A stretch of DNA of 8,328 nt from an uncultured Methanobrevibacter sp. (GCA_902782595.1 CACZNW010000030.1:1-8328), one strand, 5' to 3'; shown: positions 1 through 6,715, counted from the stretch's first letter. A program made the numbers and translations. The notes: generated by a model from the sequence alone, not told the origin.

Positions 1-1
1 T

Positions 2-3000
2 AACTTAGTAGATGACACGTCAGATGTATCAGTCCCACTGGAGAATACTGCTGATTCATCAGATCTTTCTGTATCAAGTGATTCAAATGTTGATAATGAT
101 TCATCTAAAGTTTCTCTATCAAGTGAAGAAGTTTTAGAATCTGATGATTCAAATATTTTATCAACCAACTCGAACAGTAATTATCTTTTAAGTAGTGATA
201 GTGGGGTTGCTGGCCTTTCAGCAGTGAACGGCAATGTAAAAGCAGACAGCAATGTTTCTTCAACAATTGATGTATCTAAGACAATCACTGCAAAAGATGT
301 TACTAAATATTATAAAGGAAGCACTCAATACACTGCAACTTTCTTAGATGCTTACGGTAACTCATTAAACAATACGGATGTTAAAATCACAGTCAGTGGA
401 GTTGCCTATATCAAAAAAACTAATGCAAACGGGGTGGCTTCTTTAGCGATAAATCTTAAACCAGGAACTTATAAAGTTGTTGCGGTTAATCCTGCAACCG
501 GTTTTAGTATGACCACTACATTTAAAATATTATCCACAATCACAGCAAGTGACATTTCCAAAGTCTACACTGACGGCAGAAAATTCACTGCAACATTTTT
601 GAAAAGTAACGGTAAGGCTTTGGCCAAAAAAACAATTAAGTTCAAAATCAACGGTAAAACATATAAAGTCAAAACAAACAGTAAAGGAGTAGCCGGTTTA
701 TCACTGAAAAATCTTAAAAAAGGCACTTACAAGATTACATCTTATAATGCTGATGGTTTAACAAAAACAAACATAGTTAAAGTTGTTAAATCCACAACTA
801 CTTCCTTGACTACTAAAACTTACACTTTCCTCAAGAGCGATACCAAAAAAATCAAAGTAACATTGCTTAATAAATTCGGTTATGCTCCGGGAAAAGGAAA
901 AATTATTAATTTCAAAGTTAACGGAAAAAAATACAGCGCCAAAACAAATGCGAATGGTGTTGCTACACTTAAATTGCCGTCTTTAAAAGCAGGAGTATAC
1001 ACTGTAAAATACAGTTTTGCAGGAAGCGGTTATTATAAAAAATCCAGTGCAAGTAACAAGGTATATATTATAACTACCAAAAACCCTACTTTCACAGTTA
1101 AAAGTACAACCACTTTTGGTCACGGTGCTAACACTCAATTTAAAGTTGCTTTAACAGCGGGTAAAGTTGCTCTGGCAAAAAGAACAGTTACTCTGACATT
1201 GGACGGTAAAACTTATACAAAGACTACTGACAGCAGTGGGGTAGTGTCTCTGCCTATAAATCTGGATGTCGGCAAATATACGATTACATACAAGAATAAA
1301 GCTGAATCAAAAGTAAACTCCAAAACAGGCTCCACTACCATAACGGTTAGGGAGAGAACTCCAACTACCCTAACGTGGAGCAGCGGAACTTCATTTACTC
1401 AGGGTTCACAGTCATATAATCTTTTATTAAAAGATTCAAGCAACAATGCTTTGGCAAGCAAGACTGTTAAGTTAACTGTGAATTCCAAAACATATACTGC
1501 CACCACCTCCAAGAGTGGTTATGCAACATTCACTGTTAGTCTGGGAGCGGGAAATTTCGCTGTTTCATATAAATTTGAAGGGGACAATACCTATGCTCCA
1601 ACTTCAGGATCCACTAAAATTGAAGTTGCCAAAAAGGATATATCCTCAAACGGATATGGATACTGGGTTTTTGGAGCGGATATGAAAAATGTTAATTTAA
1701 ACACTTTGGCTTCCAAAGGAACAACTGATTTGTTCTTAAACTTCTATGCATTAACTGCTCATGGTCAAAGTGCTGTTGAATCATGGATTGCCAGTGCTAA
1801 CAAATTGGGAATGAGAGTACATATCTGGATGCAGGCATTTTATGATAATGGAGAGTGGGTTAATCCCGTTAAAAACGGTGCACCAAATCAGGCATTCTTC
1901 AATCAGAAAATAACTGAAGCCAAAAAATATGCCAATATCAAAGGTGTTGCAGGGGTTCATATAGATTACCTGAGATATCCTGGAACCGCATACAAGACCT
2001 CTGGAGGTACTGCAGCCATTAATGAATTTGTAAAACAGATTACTGCTGCTGTACATGGAGTCAATTCAAATCTAATTGTTTCATGTGCAATAATGCCTGA
2101 AACTACAGACAATAAATATTATTATGGTCAGGATATGGCCACAATCAGTAAATATATGGATGTTGTAATTCCAATGATTTACAAGGGCAATTATGAATCC
2201 GGTACATCATGGATTAAATCCACTACAAAATGGTTTGTAGATAATTCCCAGGGTGCCAAAGTATGGGCAGGTTTGCAGGGTTATGAATCTGATAGTAATG
2301 TTGTTAAATTATCTGCTTCCGAAATCAAGGCAGATTCACAGGCAGCCATCAATGGCGGTGGAAGCGGTGTAATCATATTCAGATGGGGTGTTACAAACTT
2401 TGTTGATTTCAAATCACTGACAGGTTATGTAACATCTTCTGCCGTTGCATCTTCCGCATCTGCTGCTGCAACTGCAACTGCTACAAATACAACTACAACT
2501 ACTGTATCATCAGCAGATACTATATCCATTAAGAATATCATTGCCGGTGCAGATACGATAAAATCATATTATTCAACTAATAAAAATGTGCCGACCAGTG
2601 TTTCTGCCGGAGGATATACTTTCACTGTTCCGGAATTTTTATATTTAATGGCTCAGGCTATTTATCAACTTGGTAATTCTAATACTAATGATATTACAAT
2701 AAATCGGGGTATTTTGAATCCTGATTCACCTTCTGGAGATAATATTGACACGGATTTATATCAGGATGATTATTTGACGGTAGCTAAAAATCTTGTCAAT
2801 TATATTGTTAAAAATAATAAGGCTCCGAATTATTCCTCTTCTTCTGTAGGTAATATTATTTATTCGGAAGTTGTTGATACTTTCTCACGTATCTTATCAT
2901 TTTATGGTATAAATTCAAGATTGCCAAATTATTCCGCAGTTGTTTACGGAACTTCATCAGGTTCCACAAGCAGCGGCACAGTTTCAATAACAGGTGCAGG

Positions 3001-3481
3001 TTTAAATGAGAAGAATACTTTATCGGATACTTCTGCTTATTTAAAAGCCACTACCAATTGTCCGATTACAAATTCTGCAATTAAAAATCTTGTAAACTCT
3101 TTAACAAGCGGTTTAACATCAACCAAAAATAAAGCTGTGGCAATATTTAATTATGTAAGGGATTCAATATCTTATTCCTTCTATTCTGATACAAAGTATG
3201 GTGCGGTTAATACCCTGTCCTATAAGACTGGAAACTGTGTTGACCAGTCTCACCTGTTAGTTTCCATGTACAGGACTGTAGGTATTGCTGCAAGGTACGT
3301 TCATGGAACCTGTGTATTTTCCAGCGGAAGCACTTACGGACATGTTTGGGTTCAGGTACTTGTTGACGGTATCTGGACATGTGTTGATCCTACAAGTTCT
3401 AGGAATTCATTTGGAAAAATAGTAAATTGGAATACAAACTCCTATACTTTACACAGCAGATATGCGAGTTTGCCATTCTAA
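2..3481 (+). CDS. Adhesin-like surface protein with glycosidase-like and C71/transglutaminase-like domains (5' partial)
   Basis: This frame is open from nt 2 to TAA at 3479-3481, giving 1159 visible residues; the true start and any signal peptide lie left of the window. Order: Ser/Asp-rich stretch (nt 2-280); five Ig-like repeats (281-1636); a barrel-like domain (about 1637-2431) with HIDYLRYP at 1958-1981 and VVIPMIY at 2162-2182, recalling glycoside-hydrolase-like families; a Ser/Thr/Ala linker (2432-2527); two pseudomurein-binding-type repeats (about 2528-2950); and a C-terminal transglutaminase/C71-like domain (about 3053-3478). In that last domain an apparent catalytic triad is Cys in GNCVDQSH (codon 3236), His in GHVWVQ (3341) and Asp in VDPTSS (3386). 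C71 enzymes (PeiW, PeiP) cut peptide cross-links of pseudomurein using such a triad. I infer an exported cell-wall-bound hydrolase. No C-terminal membrane anchor is seen, so attachment is probably through the binding repeats. The substrate of the barrel domain is unknown. Confidence 0.88.
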   Translation, partial: NLVDDTSDVSVPLENTADSSDLSVSSDSNVDNDSSKVSLSSEEVLESDDSNILSTNSNSNYLLSSDSGVAGLSAVNGNVKADSNVSSTIDVSKTITAKDVTKYYKGSTQYTATFLDAYGNSLNNTDVKITVSGVAYIKKTNANGVASLAINLKPGTYKVVAVNPATGFSMTTTFKILSTITASDISKVYTDGRKFTATFLKSNGKALAKKTIKFKINGKTYKVKTNSKGVAGLSLKNLKKGTYKITSYNADGLTKTNIVKVVKSTTTSLTTKTYTFLKSDTKKIKVTLLNKFGYAPGKGKIINFKVNGKKYSAKTNANGVATLKLPSLKAGVYTVKYSFAGSGYYKKSSASNKVYIITTKNPTFTVKSTTTFGHGANTQFKVALTAGKVALAKRTVTLTLDGKTYTKTTDSSGVVSLPINLDVGKYTITYKNKAESKVNSKTGSTTITVRERTPTTLTWSSGTSFTQGSQSYNLLLKDSSNNALASKTVKLTVNSKTYTATTSKSGYATFTVSLGAGNFAVSYKFEGDNTYAPTSGSTKIEVAKKDISSNGYGYWVFGADMKNVNLNTLASKGTTDLFLNFYALTAHGQSAVESWIASANKLGMRVHIWMQAFYDNGEWVNPVKNGAPNQAFFNQKITEAKKYANIKGVAGVHIDYLRYPGTAYKTSGGTAAINEFVKQITAAVHGVNSNLIVSCAIMPETTDNKYYYGQDMATISKYMDVVIPMIYKGNYESGTSWIKSTTKWFVDNSQGAKVWAGLQGYESDSNVVKLSASEIKADSQAAINGGGSGVIIFRWGVTNFVDFKSLTGYVTSSAVASSASAAATATATNTTTTTVSSADTISIKNIIAGADTIKSYYSTNKNVPTSVSAGGYTFTVPEFLYLMAQAIYQLGNSNTNDITINRGILNPDSPSGDNIDTDLYQDDYLTVAKNLVNYIVKNNKAPNYSSSSVGNIIYSEVVDTFSRILSFYGINSRLPNYSAVVYGTSSGSTSSGTVSITGAGLNEKNTLSDTSAYLKATTNCPITNSAIKNLVNSLTSGLTSTKNKAVAIFNYVRDSISYSFYSDTKYGAVNTLSYKTGNCVDQSHLLVSMYRTVGIAARYVHGTCVFSSGSTYGHVWVQVLVDGIWTCVDPTSSRNSFGKIVNWNTNSYTLHSRYASLPF
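281..1636 (+). repeat. Five tandem Ig-like repeats in the surface protein
   Basis: Five diverged repeats of about 84-96 residues begin near nt 281, 536, 794, 1082 and 1355. Each holds a beta-rich core with a motif like 'vNGKtYtakTnsnGvAtl' followed by 'L.aGtYtvty', typical of the Big/Ig-like repeats of methanobacterial adhesin-like proteins. They differ strongly from one another, so this is an old expansion and not a recent tandem duplication. Likely role: a stalk that extends the enzymatic half through or away from the wall. They are rich in Lys, Thr and Ser and lack cysteine. Confidence 0.8.
1637..2431 (+). other. Glycoside-hydrolase-like TIM-barrel domain (coding segment)
   Basis: This segment of about 265 residues shows eight short hydrophobic strand-like motifs in barrel order: GYWVFG, DLFLNF, RVHIWMQ, GVHIDYLRYP, LIVSCAIMPE, VVIPMIY, VWAGLQG and GVIIFRW. 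An Asp after strand 4 (codon 1964) inside an 'h-h-D-Y-x-R-Y/F-P' motif, and PMIY at strand 6, are features I associate with the GHL10/DUF4015-type putative glycoside hydrolases. The Glu in IMPE after strand 5 is a second acidic candidate. The assignment rests on motif resemblance only. Catalysis and substrate are inferred, with pseudomurein glycan or a host or partner polysaccharide the obvious options. Confidence 0.6.
2528..2950 (+). repeat. Two pseudomurein-binding-type repeats
   Basis: The first repeat (about 2528-2677) reads as 'IKSYYstNkNVPtsV..gG.tfTvpEFLYLMAqAI', close to the PMBR pattern of methanobacterial wall proteins. The second (about 2765-2950) contains LVNYIVKNNKAPNY and later SRLPNYSAV but lacks the FLYLM block, so it is a diverged copy. 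PMBRs are known to bind pseudomurein in PeiW/PeiP and related proteins. Here they probably hold the two flanking catalytic-type domains on the wall. Confidence 0.7.
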
Positions 3482-3487
3482 TTATTA

Positions 3488-3510
3488 TTTTTTTTTATTT
3501 CTTTTTATTT
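3488..3510 (+). terminator. Poly-T terminator after the surface-protein gene
   Basis: A run of nine T (3488-3496) followed by two further T-runs starts seven bases after the stop codon. Archaeal RNA polymerase terminates at such U-tracts without needing a hairpin. It separates the surface gene from the downstream regulator. Confidence 0.6.
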
Positions 3511-3512
3511 AG

Positions 3513-3558
3513 GTTTTCCAAAACTTTTTTATATTGTTAATTATATATTTATTAAATA
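3513..3558 (+). promoter_or_regulatory. TATA-like box with flanking palindromes upstream of the DtxR-family gene
   Basis: A TATA-like stretch TTTTTATATT (3526-3535) would place transcription start near 3555-3560. Just upstream is a perfect palindrome GTTTT-CC-AAAAC (3513-3524), and around the expected start lies TATTTA-T-TAAATA (3546-3558, six-base arms). DtxR-family repressors commonly bind palindromes over their own promoters, so these are operator candidates. The AT-rich background makes chance palindromes likely, especially for the second one. Confidence 0.4.
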
Positions 3559-3570
3559 ATTTGAAAATTT

Positions 3571-3576
3571 AGGTGA
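3571..3576 (+). promoter_or_regulatory. Shine-Dalgarno site that fixes the start of the DtxR-family gene
   Basis: AGGTGA lies five bases before ATG 3582 and matches the methanogen 16S rRNA 3' end pattern (GGAGGTGA). An in-frame GTG at 3573 lies inside this site and so cannot be the real start. Confidence 0.75.
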
Positions 3577-3581
3577 CTTTC

Positions 3582-4295
3582 ATGAGCGAAGGTAAAATAA
3601 GTGAAAATATTGAGGAATATCTTGAGGTTCTATACCGTAACGGAAGTAATGGAGAGCAGGTTTCAACAACACAGCTTTCAAAAGAGTTGGGTATAGCACC
3701 GGGCAGTGTCACTCAAATGCTTAAAAAATTACAGGATCTCGGTTATATCACATACACTCCATATAAGGGAGCTACCTTAACCGATGAAGGAATGAAAATA
3801 GCTCAAAAAATTACAAGAAAACACAGGATTTTGGAAAAATTCCTCCTCGATATCTTGAAGGTTAAACAGGAGAACGTTCACGACCAGGCTTGTGAAATGG
3901 AACATACCTTATCAGATGAGGCCGAAAGAGCTCTATGCACAATGATGCATCATCCGGATTTATGTCCCGATGACAATGTCATTCCTGCATGTGACTTTGA
4001 ATTCGGAAGCTGCCAGGAATGTTTTTCACAAAAAGATTTTGATCAAGTCATCAATAGGAAATTCAATTTATTGTCTGTTTCAGAATTAACTGGTGACAGT
4101 GAAGGCACCATTTCATTTATTCGAGGAAACAGTGAACTTCTAGATGAAATTACCAATAATGGAATTAAAGTAGGTCAGCATCTCAAATACGAATTCGGTG
4201 CCGACAGTTCGGTAAAAACTTATTCAGTTGAAATCGACGGTGAAAAGTTGACAATTCCGGTAGAAATGGCCAATAACATTTTTATCAGAATTTAA
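3582..4295 (+). CDS. DtxR/IdeR-family metal-dependent transcriptional repressor
   Basis: The 237-residue product is a cytoplasmic DNA-binding repressor of the DtxR/MntR family, which senses Fe(II) or Mn(II) and controls metal uptake genes. Residues about 5-70 form the winged helix-turn-helix (helices near TTQLSKELGI and PGSVTQMLKKL, wing near GYITYTPYKGATLT). Residues about 71-120 form the dimerisation and metal domain, with H81, E85, H100, C104, E107 and H108 matching the DtxR pattern H.{3}E ... H.{3}C.{2}EH. Cys at 104, where MntR has Glu, favours an iron-type sensor. E12 and E15 sit where MntR has D8 and E11. Four cysteines (128, 137, 144, 147) lie in the linker, and the C-terminal part (about 162-237) resembles the FeoA/SH3-like domain. 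The length suits the three-domain class. The gene is flanked by T-rich sequence on both sides and is probably monocistronic and autoregulated. Its targets are not visible here. Confidence 0.88.
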   Translation: MSEGKISENIEEYLEVLYRNGSNGEQVSTTQLSKELGIAPGSVTQMLKKLQDLGYITYTPYKGATLTDEGMKIAQKITRKHRILEKFLLDILKVKQENVHDQACEMEHTLSDEAERALCTMMHHPDLCPDDNVIPACDFEFGSCQECFSQKDFDQVINRKFNLLSVSELTGDSEGTISFIRGNSELLDEITNNGIKVGQHLKYEFGADSSVKTYSVEIDGEKLTIPVEMANNIFIRI

Positions 4296-4307
4296 TTTTC
4301 AAAACTC

Positions 4308-4317
4308 TTTTTTTTTT
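4308..4317 (+). terminator. Poly-T terminator after the DtxR-family gene
   Basis: An uninterrupted run of ten T begins 13 bases after the stop codon, with no clear hairpin, as is usual for archaeal termination. The endA promoter follows at once. Confidence 0.6.
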
Positions 4318-4325
4318 ACAAAAAT

Positions 4326-4334
4326 TTTATATAA
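4326..4334 (+). promoter_or_regulatory. TATA box for endA
   Basis: TTTATATAA matches the methanogen TATA consensus and is nearly identical to the box before the histone gene. A start about 25 bases downstream would give a leader of roughly 35 bases. GGTG at 4383-4386, five bases before ATG 4392, serves as ribosome-binding site. Confidence 0.55.
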
Positions 4335-4391
4335 CATTTATTTCTAAATATATAGTATTAAATATAATTTATTTCTTTTTACGGTGTTTTA

Positions 4392-4907
4392 ATGCGTGGA
4401 GATTTATCAAATGGTATTGTTTCAGTTAAAATAGAAGAGGGAAGTAAAAAACCAATAGCTTTAAATGAAAAAAGCAAGTTCGGAAAAATTGAAGCTGATT
4501 TTTTGCATCTTTCACTGATTGAGGCCTGTTATCTGCAGGAGAAGGGTCGTCTGGATATTTATGAGGATGACGTCAAATGCAGTGTAGGGTATCTAATTGA
4601 TCTTTTAAAGGAACAGGAACTTTATGGTAAATATGTTGTTTTCCGTGATTTGAAAAATCGGGGATTTGTTATTAAAACAGGTTTTAAATTTGGTTCTGAA
4701 TTCAGATTATACGATCGTGGTGGAGGTCCGGGTCAGGGACATTCCGATTATCTGGTTAAAATCATATTCGAAAATTATGATATTAATGTACTTGATTTTT
4801 CCAGTTATGTAAGGGTTTCCCATGGAGTCAACAAGAAACTTCTTCTGGCAATTGTTGACGATGACTTTGACATAACATACTATAATGTGGAATGGACAAG
4901 ACCATAA
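4392..4907 (+). CDS. endA: tRNA-splicing endonuclease EndA
   Basis: The 171-residue protein cuts the bulge-helix-bulge motif in intron-containing pre-tRNA (and archaeal rRNA precursors), leaving 2',3'-cyclic phosphate and 5'-OH ends. The C-terminal nuclease domain carries the conserved triad Tyr107 (FRLYDRGG), His117 (GQGHSDYLV) and Lys148 (GVNKKLLLAIVD). The spacing of 10 and 31 residues agrees with Methanocaldococcus jannaschii EndA (Y115, H125, K156). The N-terminal part (about 1-75) is the usual small alpha/beta domain with a 'LSLIEACYLQEKG' motif. The size is that of the homotetrameric archaeal form. ATG 4392 is supported by the GGTG site. The gene is followed by a 97-base AT-rich gap before trpS and is probably transcribed on its own. 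Confidence 0.93.
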   Translation: MRGDLSNGIVSVKIEEGSKKPIALNEKSKFGKIEADFLHLSLIEACYLQEKGRLDIYEDDVKCSVGYLIDLLKEQELYGKYVVFRDLKNRGFVIKTGFKFGSEFRLYDRGGGPGQGHSDYLVKIIFENYDINVLDFSSYVRVSHGVNKKLLLAIVDDDFDITYYNVEWTRP

Positions 4908-4924
4908 TCTAATTAAAGAAATCC

Positions 4925-4975
4925 TTTATATTTTAATATGTTTTTACATTTATTATGATAATTCTTAATTGTAAA
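4925..4975 (+). promoter_or_regulatory. trpS: Candidate trpS promoter with an inverted repeat
   Basis: TTTATATTTT (4925-4934) is the best TATA candidate and predicts a start near 4955-4960. Across that position lies an inverted repeat, TTTACATTTA (4943-4952) and TAATTGTAAA (4966-4975), with nine of ten pairs and a 13-base spacer. It could be an operator or a leader hairpin. GGTGA at 4996-5000, four bases before ATG 5005, is the ribosome-binding site. Confidence 0.4.
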
Positions 4976-5004
4976 TTTAATTTAATGATATTGTTGGTGA
5001 GAAT

Positions 5005-6102
5005 ATGGCAGATTTAATTAATCCATGGGCATCATTCAGCCTTGATTATGACAAGTTGGTTAATCAGTTTGGTATAGGTAAAATTTCAGATGTCATTGGG
5101 GATATTGAAAACCCTCAGAATCTAATGAAAAGAGGAGTAATTTTTGGTCACAGGGAATTTGATGAAATTGTTAAGTTAATCAGTCAGAATAAGGACTTTG
5201 CTGTTGTATCAGGTATGATGCCAAGCGGTCAGATGCATATAGGTCATAAGATGGTGGTTGACCAGCTGAAATGGTATCAGTCAAAAGGAGCCATGCTTTC
5301 ACTTCCGATAGCTGACCTTGAAGCCTATGCGGCACGGGACATGAGTTTTGAGAAAGGTCATGAAATAGCGGTAAATGAATATCTAACAAATTGGATTGCT
5401 CTGGGACTTGACCTTGAAAATGACAATGTCAATGTTTATCTACAGTCAAAAAATAGTTTATTGCAGAATCTGGCATTCAAGGCATCAATAAAGACAAATT
5501 TTAGCCAGCTTAGAGCTATTTACGGTTTTGAAAATTCAACAAACATTGCACATGTTCAGGCACCATTATTTCAGGTTGCCGACATTCTTCTTCCCCAAAC
5601 CGAAGAGTTCGGAGGTCCGAAAAAGGTTGTCGTTCCGGTGGGTATAGACCAGGATCCTCATATCAGACTGACACGGGATATTGCACACAGACTCAACGAA
5701 ACTGAAGGATTCATTTCCCCAGCTTCCACATATCACAGATTCCTTACAGGGCTCACAGGTGATAAGATGAGCAGTTCAAAACCAGCCACTGCAATTTATT
5801 TAAATGATGATACAAAAACTGCTGTCAAAAAAGTAAAATCCGCCAAAACAGGTGGAAGAGAAACCTTAAAAGAGCAGGAGGAATTGGGTGGCGAAGTAGA
5901 TAAATGTGTGATTTATGAAATGCTTTTGTATCATTTCATTGACGATGACCGTGAACTTGAAAAAATCAGGCATGACTGTCTGAGCGGAACCCTCAGATGC
6001 GGTGAGTGCAAGCTCAGAACTGCCGAACTGATGGAGGAGTTCATGGATGACTTGCATGAAAAGCAGGTTGAAGCGTCTGAAATTGCAAAAACACTGATAT
6101 AA
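5005..6102 (+). CDS. trpS: Tryptophanyl-tRNA synthetase, archaeal/eukaryotic type
   Basis: The 365-residue class I enzyme charges tRNA-Trp with tryptophan using ATP in the cytoplasm. The N-terminal INPWASFSLDYDKL block (residues 5-18) is typical of the archaeal/eukaryotic branch. The Rossmann-fold signature PSGQMHIGH lies at 73-81 and the KMSKS-type loop GDKMSSSKP at 252-260. AKTGGRETLKEQEELGG (280-296) and CVIYEML (301-307), typical of the archaeal/eukaryotic branch, begin the C-terminal helical region. Length is normal and no key motif is missing. A Cys pair in RCGEC (331-335) is present; it is not a complete zinc site as far as I can see. The stop codon overlaps the start of the next gene (TAATG), so the two are co-transcribed. 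Confidence 0.95.
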   Translation: MADLINPWASFSLDYDKLVNQFGIGKISDVIGDIENPQNLMKRGVIFGHREFDEIVKLISQNKDFAVVSGMMPSGQMHIGHKMVVDQLKWYQSKGAMLSLPIADLEAYAARDMSFEKGHEIAVNEYLTNWIALGLDLENDNVNVYLQSKNSLLQNLAFKASIKTNFSQLRAIYGFENSTNIAHVQAPLFQVADILLPQTEEFGGPKKVVVPVGIDQDPHIRLTRDIAHRLNETEGFISPASTYHRFLTGLTGDKMSSSKPATAIYLNDDTKTAVKKVKSAKTGGRETLKEQEELGGEVDKCVIYEMLLYHFIDDDRELEKIRHDCLSGTLRCGECKLRTAELMEEFMDDLHEKQVEASEIAKTLI

Positions 6103-6713
6103 TGTTAAATGAGATAAAACTGTCATTCAGTGAAAATAAAATAGCCATTATCTCTGCTGCGGTTATTTTTTTCATTTCCATAATTTTAGGATATTTTCTG
6201 GAGCCTTTCCTGCATGCCTATTTAAATCCTGTTGTTGATGATTTAAGCCAGAAAGTTCATACTGGAGTTATAAGGATAACATTTCAAAGCATATTTCTGA
6301 ACAATATCAGAATAGTACTTTTAATGTTTATATATGGTCTGGTAGCATGTTTTTCAGCGGGGATACTGGCATTCAACGGATTTTTCATCGGCTATTACAT
6401 TGCAATATCCGATGATTTGTTCAAATCTTTGCTTTTGGTAATGCCTCACGGCATTTTTGAGTTTTCATCATGCATACTTGCCTGTGCATCAGGATTTGTC
6501 TTGTTTCATTTCATATACAAATTTCTTAAGGCAATACATAGACAAGATAACGGTCAGGTCAGAGGAATGCTTTCTAAAGCATTTTCTGAAAGCTCTCAGA
6601 AATTAAAACAGGCAATAATTCTACTGATAATTGCTTCAGTTTTAATGGCAGTTGCAGGTTTTGTTGAAACCTATCTGACGGTGCCGATTGCAAAATTCAT
6701 ATACTACTTATAA
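6102..6713 (+). CDS. SpoIIM-family (DUF95) integral membrane protein
   Basis: The 203-residue, strongly hydrophobic protein has likely membrane spans near residues 14-33, 70-100, 108-140 and 170-190. Family hallmarks are NN at 67-68, FNGFFIGYY at 91-99, MPHGIFE at 114-120 and FVETYLT at 187-193. The family is named after the Bacillus engulfment protein SpoIIM, but archaea do not sporulate and the archaeal role is not known to me; a membrane or envelope function is all that can be inferred. Its ATG shares the A of the trpS stop region (TAATG), and there is no good Shine-Dalgarno site before it, so translation probably depends on coupling to trpS. A TATA box for thrC follows directly, so this gene ends the operon. 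Confidence 0.85.
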   Translation: MLNEIKLSFSENKIAIISAAVIFFISIILGYFLEPFLHAYLNPVVDDLSQKVHTGVIRITFQSIFLNNIRIVLLMFIYGLVACFSAGILAFNGFFIGYYIAISDDLFKSLLLVMPHGIFEFSSCILACASGFVLFHFIYKFLKAIHRQDNGQVRGMLSKAFSESSQKLKQAIILLIIASVLMAVAGFVETYLTVPIAKFIYYL

Positions 6714-6715
6714 TA

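Noticed and set aside
55..160. Short direct repeats (for example TATCAAGTGA at 72-81 and 117-126) as a possible CRISPR or recombination site
   Set aside because: They are irregular, lie inside an open frame, and come from repeated Ser and Asp codons in a low-complexity protein segment.
224..226. GTG at 224 as the start of the surface-protein gene
   Set aside because: The same frame stays open back to nt 2 with coherent Ser/Asp-rich sequence typical of adhesin-like proteins, there is no signal peptide after this GTG, and no ribosome site precedes it. The gene simply begins outside the window.
1781..2056. Minus-strand open frame of 91 codons
   Set aside because: It lies antisense inside the conserved barrel domain, has no recognisable motif and no promoter; it is a shadow of the real gene.
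3053..3478. C71-like domain as sign of a prophage, since PeiW and PeiP come from methanogen virus elements
   Set aside because: No phage structural, replication or integrase genes are nearby, and the Ig-like repeats and size fit a cellular adhesin-like protein.
3573..3575. GTG at 3573 as start of the DtxR-family gene
   Set aside because: It lies inside the AGGTGA ribosome-binding site that serves ATG 3582.
5866..6126. Minus-strand open frame across the trpS/SpoIIM junction
   Set aside because: Antisense to two well-supported genes and without family features. The same applies to the minus-strand frames at 5180-5389, 7050-7232 and 7681-7950.
6102..6713. SpoIIM similarity as evidence for a sporulating bacterium
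   Set aside because: Surrounding genes (EndA, archaeal TrpS, histone) are archaeal, and SpoIIM-family proteins are widespread outside spore formers.
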